From Casp-actino8 sp032118015 (GTDB taxonomy: Bacteria > Actinomycetota > Acidimicrobiia > Acidimicrobiales > Ilumatobacteraceae), in the NCBI GenBank assembly GCA_032118015.1, contig JAULYE010000001.1:1-13441 (forward strand): a stretch of 13,441 nt of DNA, read 5' to 3'. The notes beneath the pieces are model-generated. The model was not told the DNA's origin, did not search any database, and worked only from the letters and a program-made list of their open reading frames with translations. Made by a program: the position numbers and the translations under genes. Below, one piece after another: positions 13,300 to 13,441 of this stretch. Position 1 is the stretch's first letter. Each line of letters opens with the position of its first letter.

Positions 13300-13332
13300 G
13301 ACAGCACCGGTGTGTGACACAGCGGTGCTGTC
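13300..13332. terminator. Strong hairpin, likely (bidirectional) terminator
   Basis: A perfect 10-bp stem, gacagcaccg (13300–13309) with cggtgctgtc (13323–13332). One G·G mismatch leads into a 4-bp inner stem (tgtg/caca) and a 3-base loop. It lies just after the ligase stop and before the apparent end of a minus-strand gene. No T-run follows on the plus strand; on the minus strand the next bases are moderately T-rich (gttgctgttatgt), so it may end the leftward transcript better. Confidence 0.6.
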
Positions 13333-13375
13333 AGGCTGAAGTGAATCAGGCTGAAGTAGATCAGGCTGGAGCGAT
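13331..13375. repeat. 3 x 15-bp tandem repeat at the end of a minus-strand frame
   Basis: Units tcaggctgaagtgaa (13331–13345), tcaggctgaagtaga (13346–13360) and the more diverged tcaggctggagcgat (13361–13375). Read leftward, each unit ends in GCC TGA in the same frame, so the array appears to repeat the last codons and stop of the minus-strand gene. The first unit touches the hairpin. Confidence 0.85.
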
Positions 13376-13441
13376 CTCAGGGGGAGTGGTCGCCGAACAG
13401 CGATCGATGGACTTGAGGAGAGGGAACGGGTTCACCGCAGC
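13361..13441 (-). CDS. Probable C-terminal end of a minus-strand gene, cut by the window
   Basis: An open minus-strand frame enters from the right edge and ends with a TGA at 13361–13363 after 26 codons (AAVNPFPLLKSIDRCSATTP then PEIAPA). The 15-bp repeat beyond its stop copies its last codons, and a hairpin follows, both consistent with a gene end. The piece is too short to assign a family. Another minus frame is also open over about 20 codons, and a plus-strand start here cannot be excluded. Confidence 0.35.
   Translation of the reverse strand, partial: AAVNPFPLLKSIDRCSATTPPEIAPA

Noticed and set aside
9246..13375. CRISPR array or IS end repeats
   Set aside because: The repeats are 15 bp, head to tail with no spacers, and have no nearby cas or transposase genes.

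Overview
The window looks like ordinary chromosomal core DNA from a moderately high-GC actinobacterium. The gene families point to this: an MtrA-like regulator with its kinase, a polyprenol-phosphate-mannose-type glycosyltransferase, a DinB–DUF3040 pair, a MoxR–DUF58–transglutaminase operon and an actinobacterial-style HNH protein. Several genes also appear to have leaderless starts, as is common in Actinobacteria. An Acidimicrobiia-type organism is my best guess, from the flavour of the proteins only. I see no mobile elements, tRNA or rRNA genes, CRISPR array or phage genes.

Left part, minus strand (1–3232): a four-gene block reads leftward. It holds a small two-helix membrane protein, an inositol-monophosphatase-family enzyme (start overlaps the previous stop), an OmpR-family response regulator, and its sensor kinase, which runs off the left edge. 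A plus-strand pair diverges from it: a DPM-type glycosyltransferase and dinB, overlapping by 8 bases. A DUF3040 membrane protein with a perfect Shine-Dalgarno follows.

Middle, minus strand (6010–10584): MoxR AAA+ ATPase, DUF58 protein and a TgpA-like membrane transglutaminase form a tightly coupled operon. It converges on DUF3040 with only 4 bases between the stops. The DUF58 gene carries an in-frame 15-bp tandem repeat encoding FAVGG-type pentapeptides.

Right part, plus strand (10743–13281): a ROK-family protein with altered signature residues, a 91-residue unknown protein coupled to it, a possible 36-residue ORF made partly of 15-bp repeats, an HNH endonuclease-like protein and a lipoate-protein-ligase-family protein. 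After these come a strong hairpin, another 3 x 15-bp repeat and the probable tail of a minus-strand gene.

No clear new defence or mobile system is visible. The points most worth a second look are the degenerate ROK active site, three separate 15-bp tandem arrays within about 4.2 kb, a recurring TANNNT–N6–start arrangement, and the small coupled ORFs between the ROK and HNH genes.
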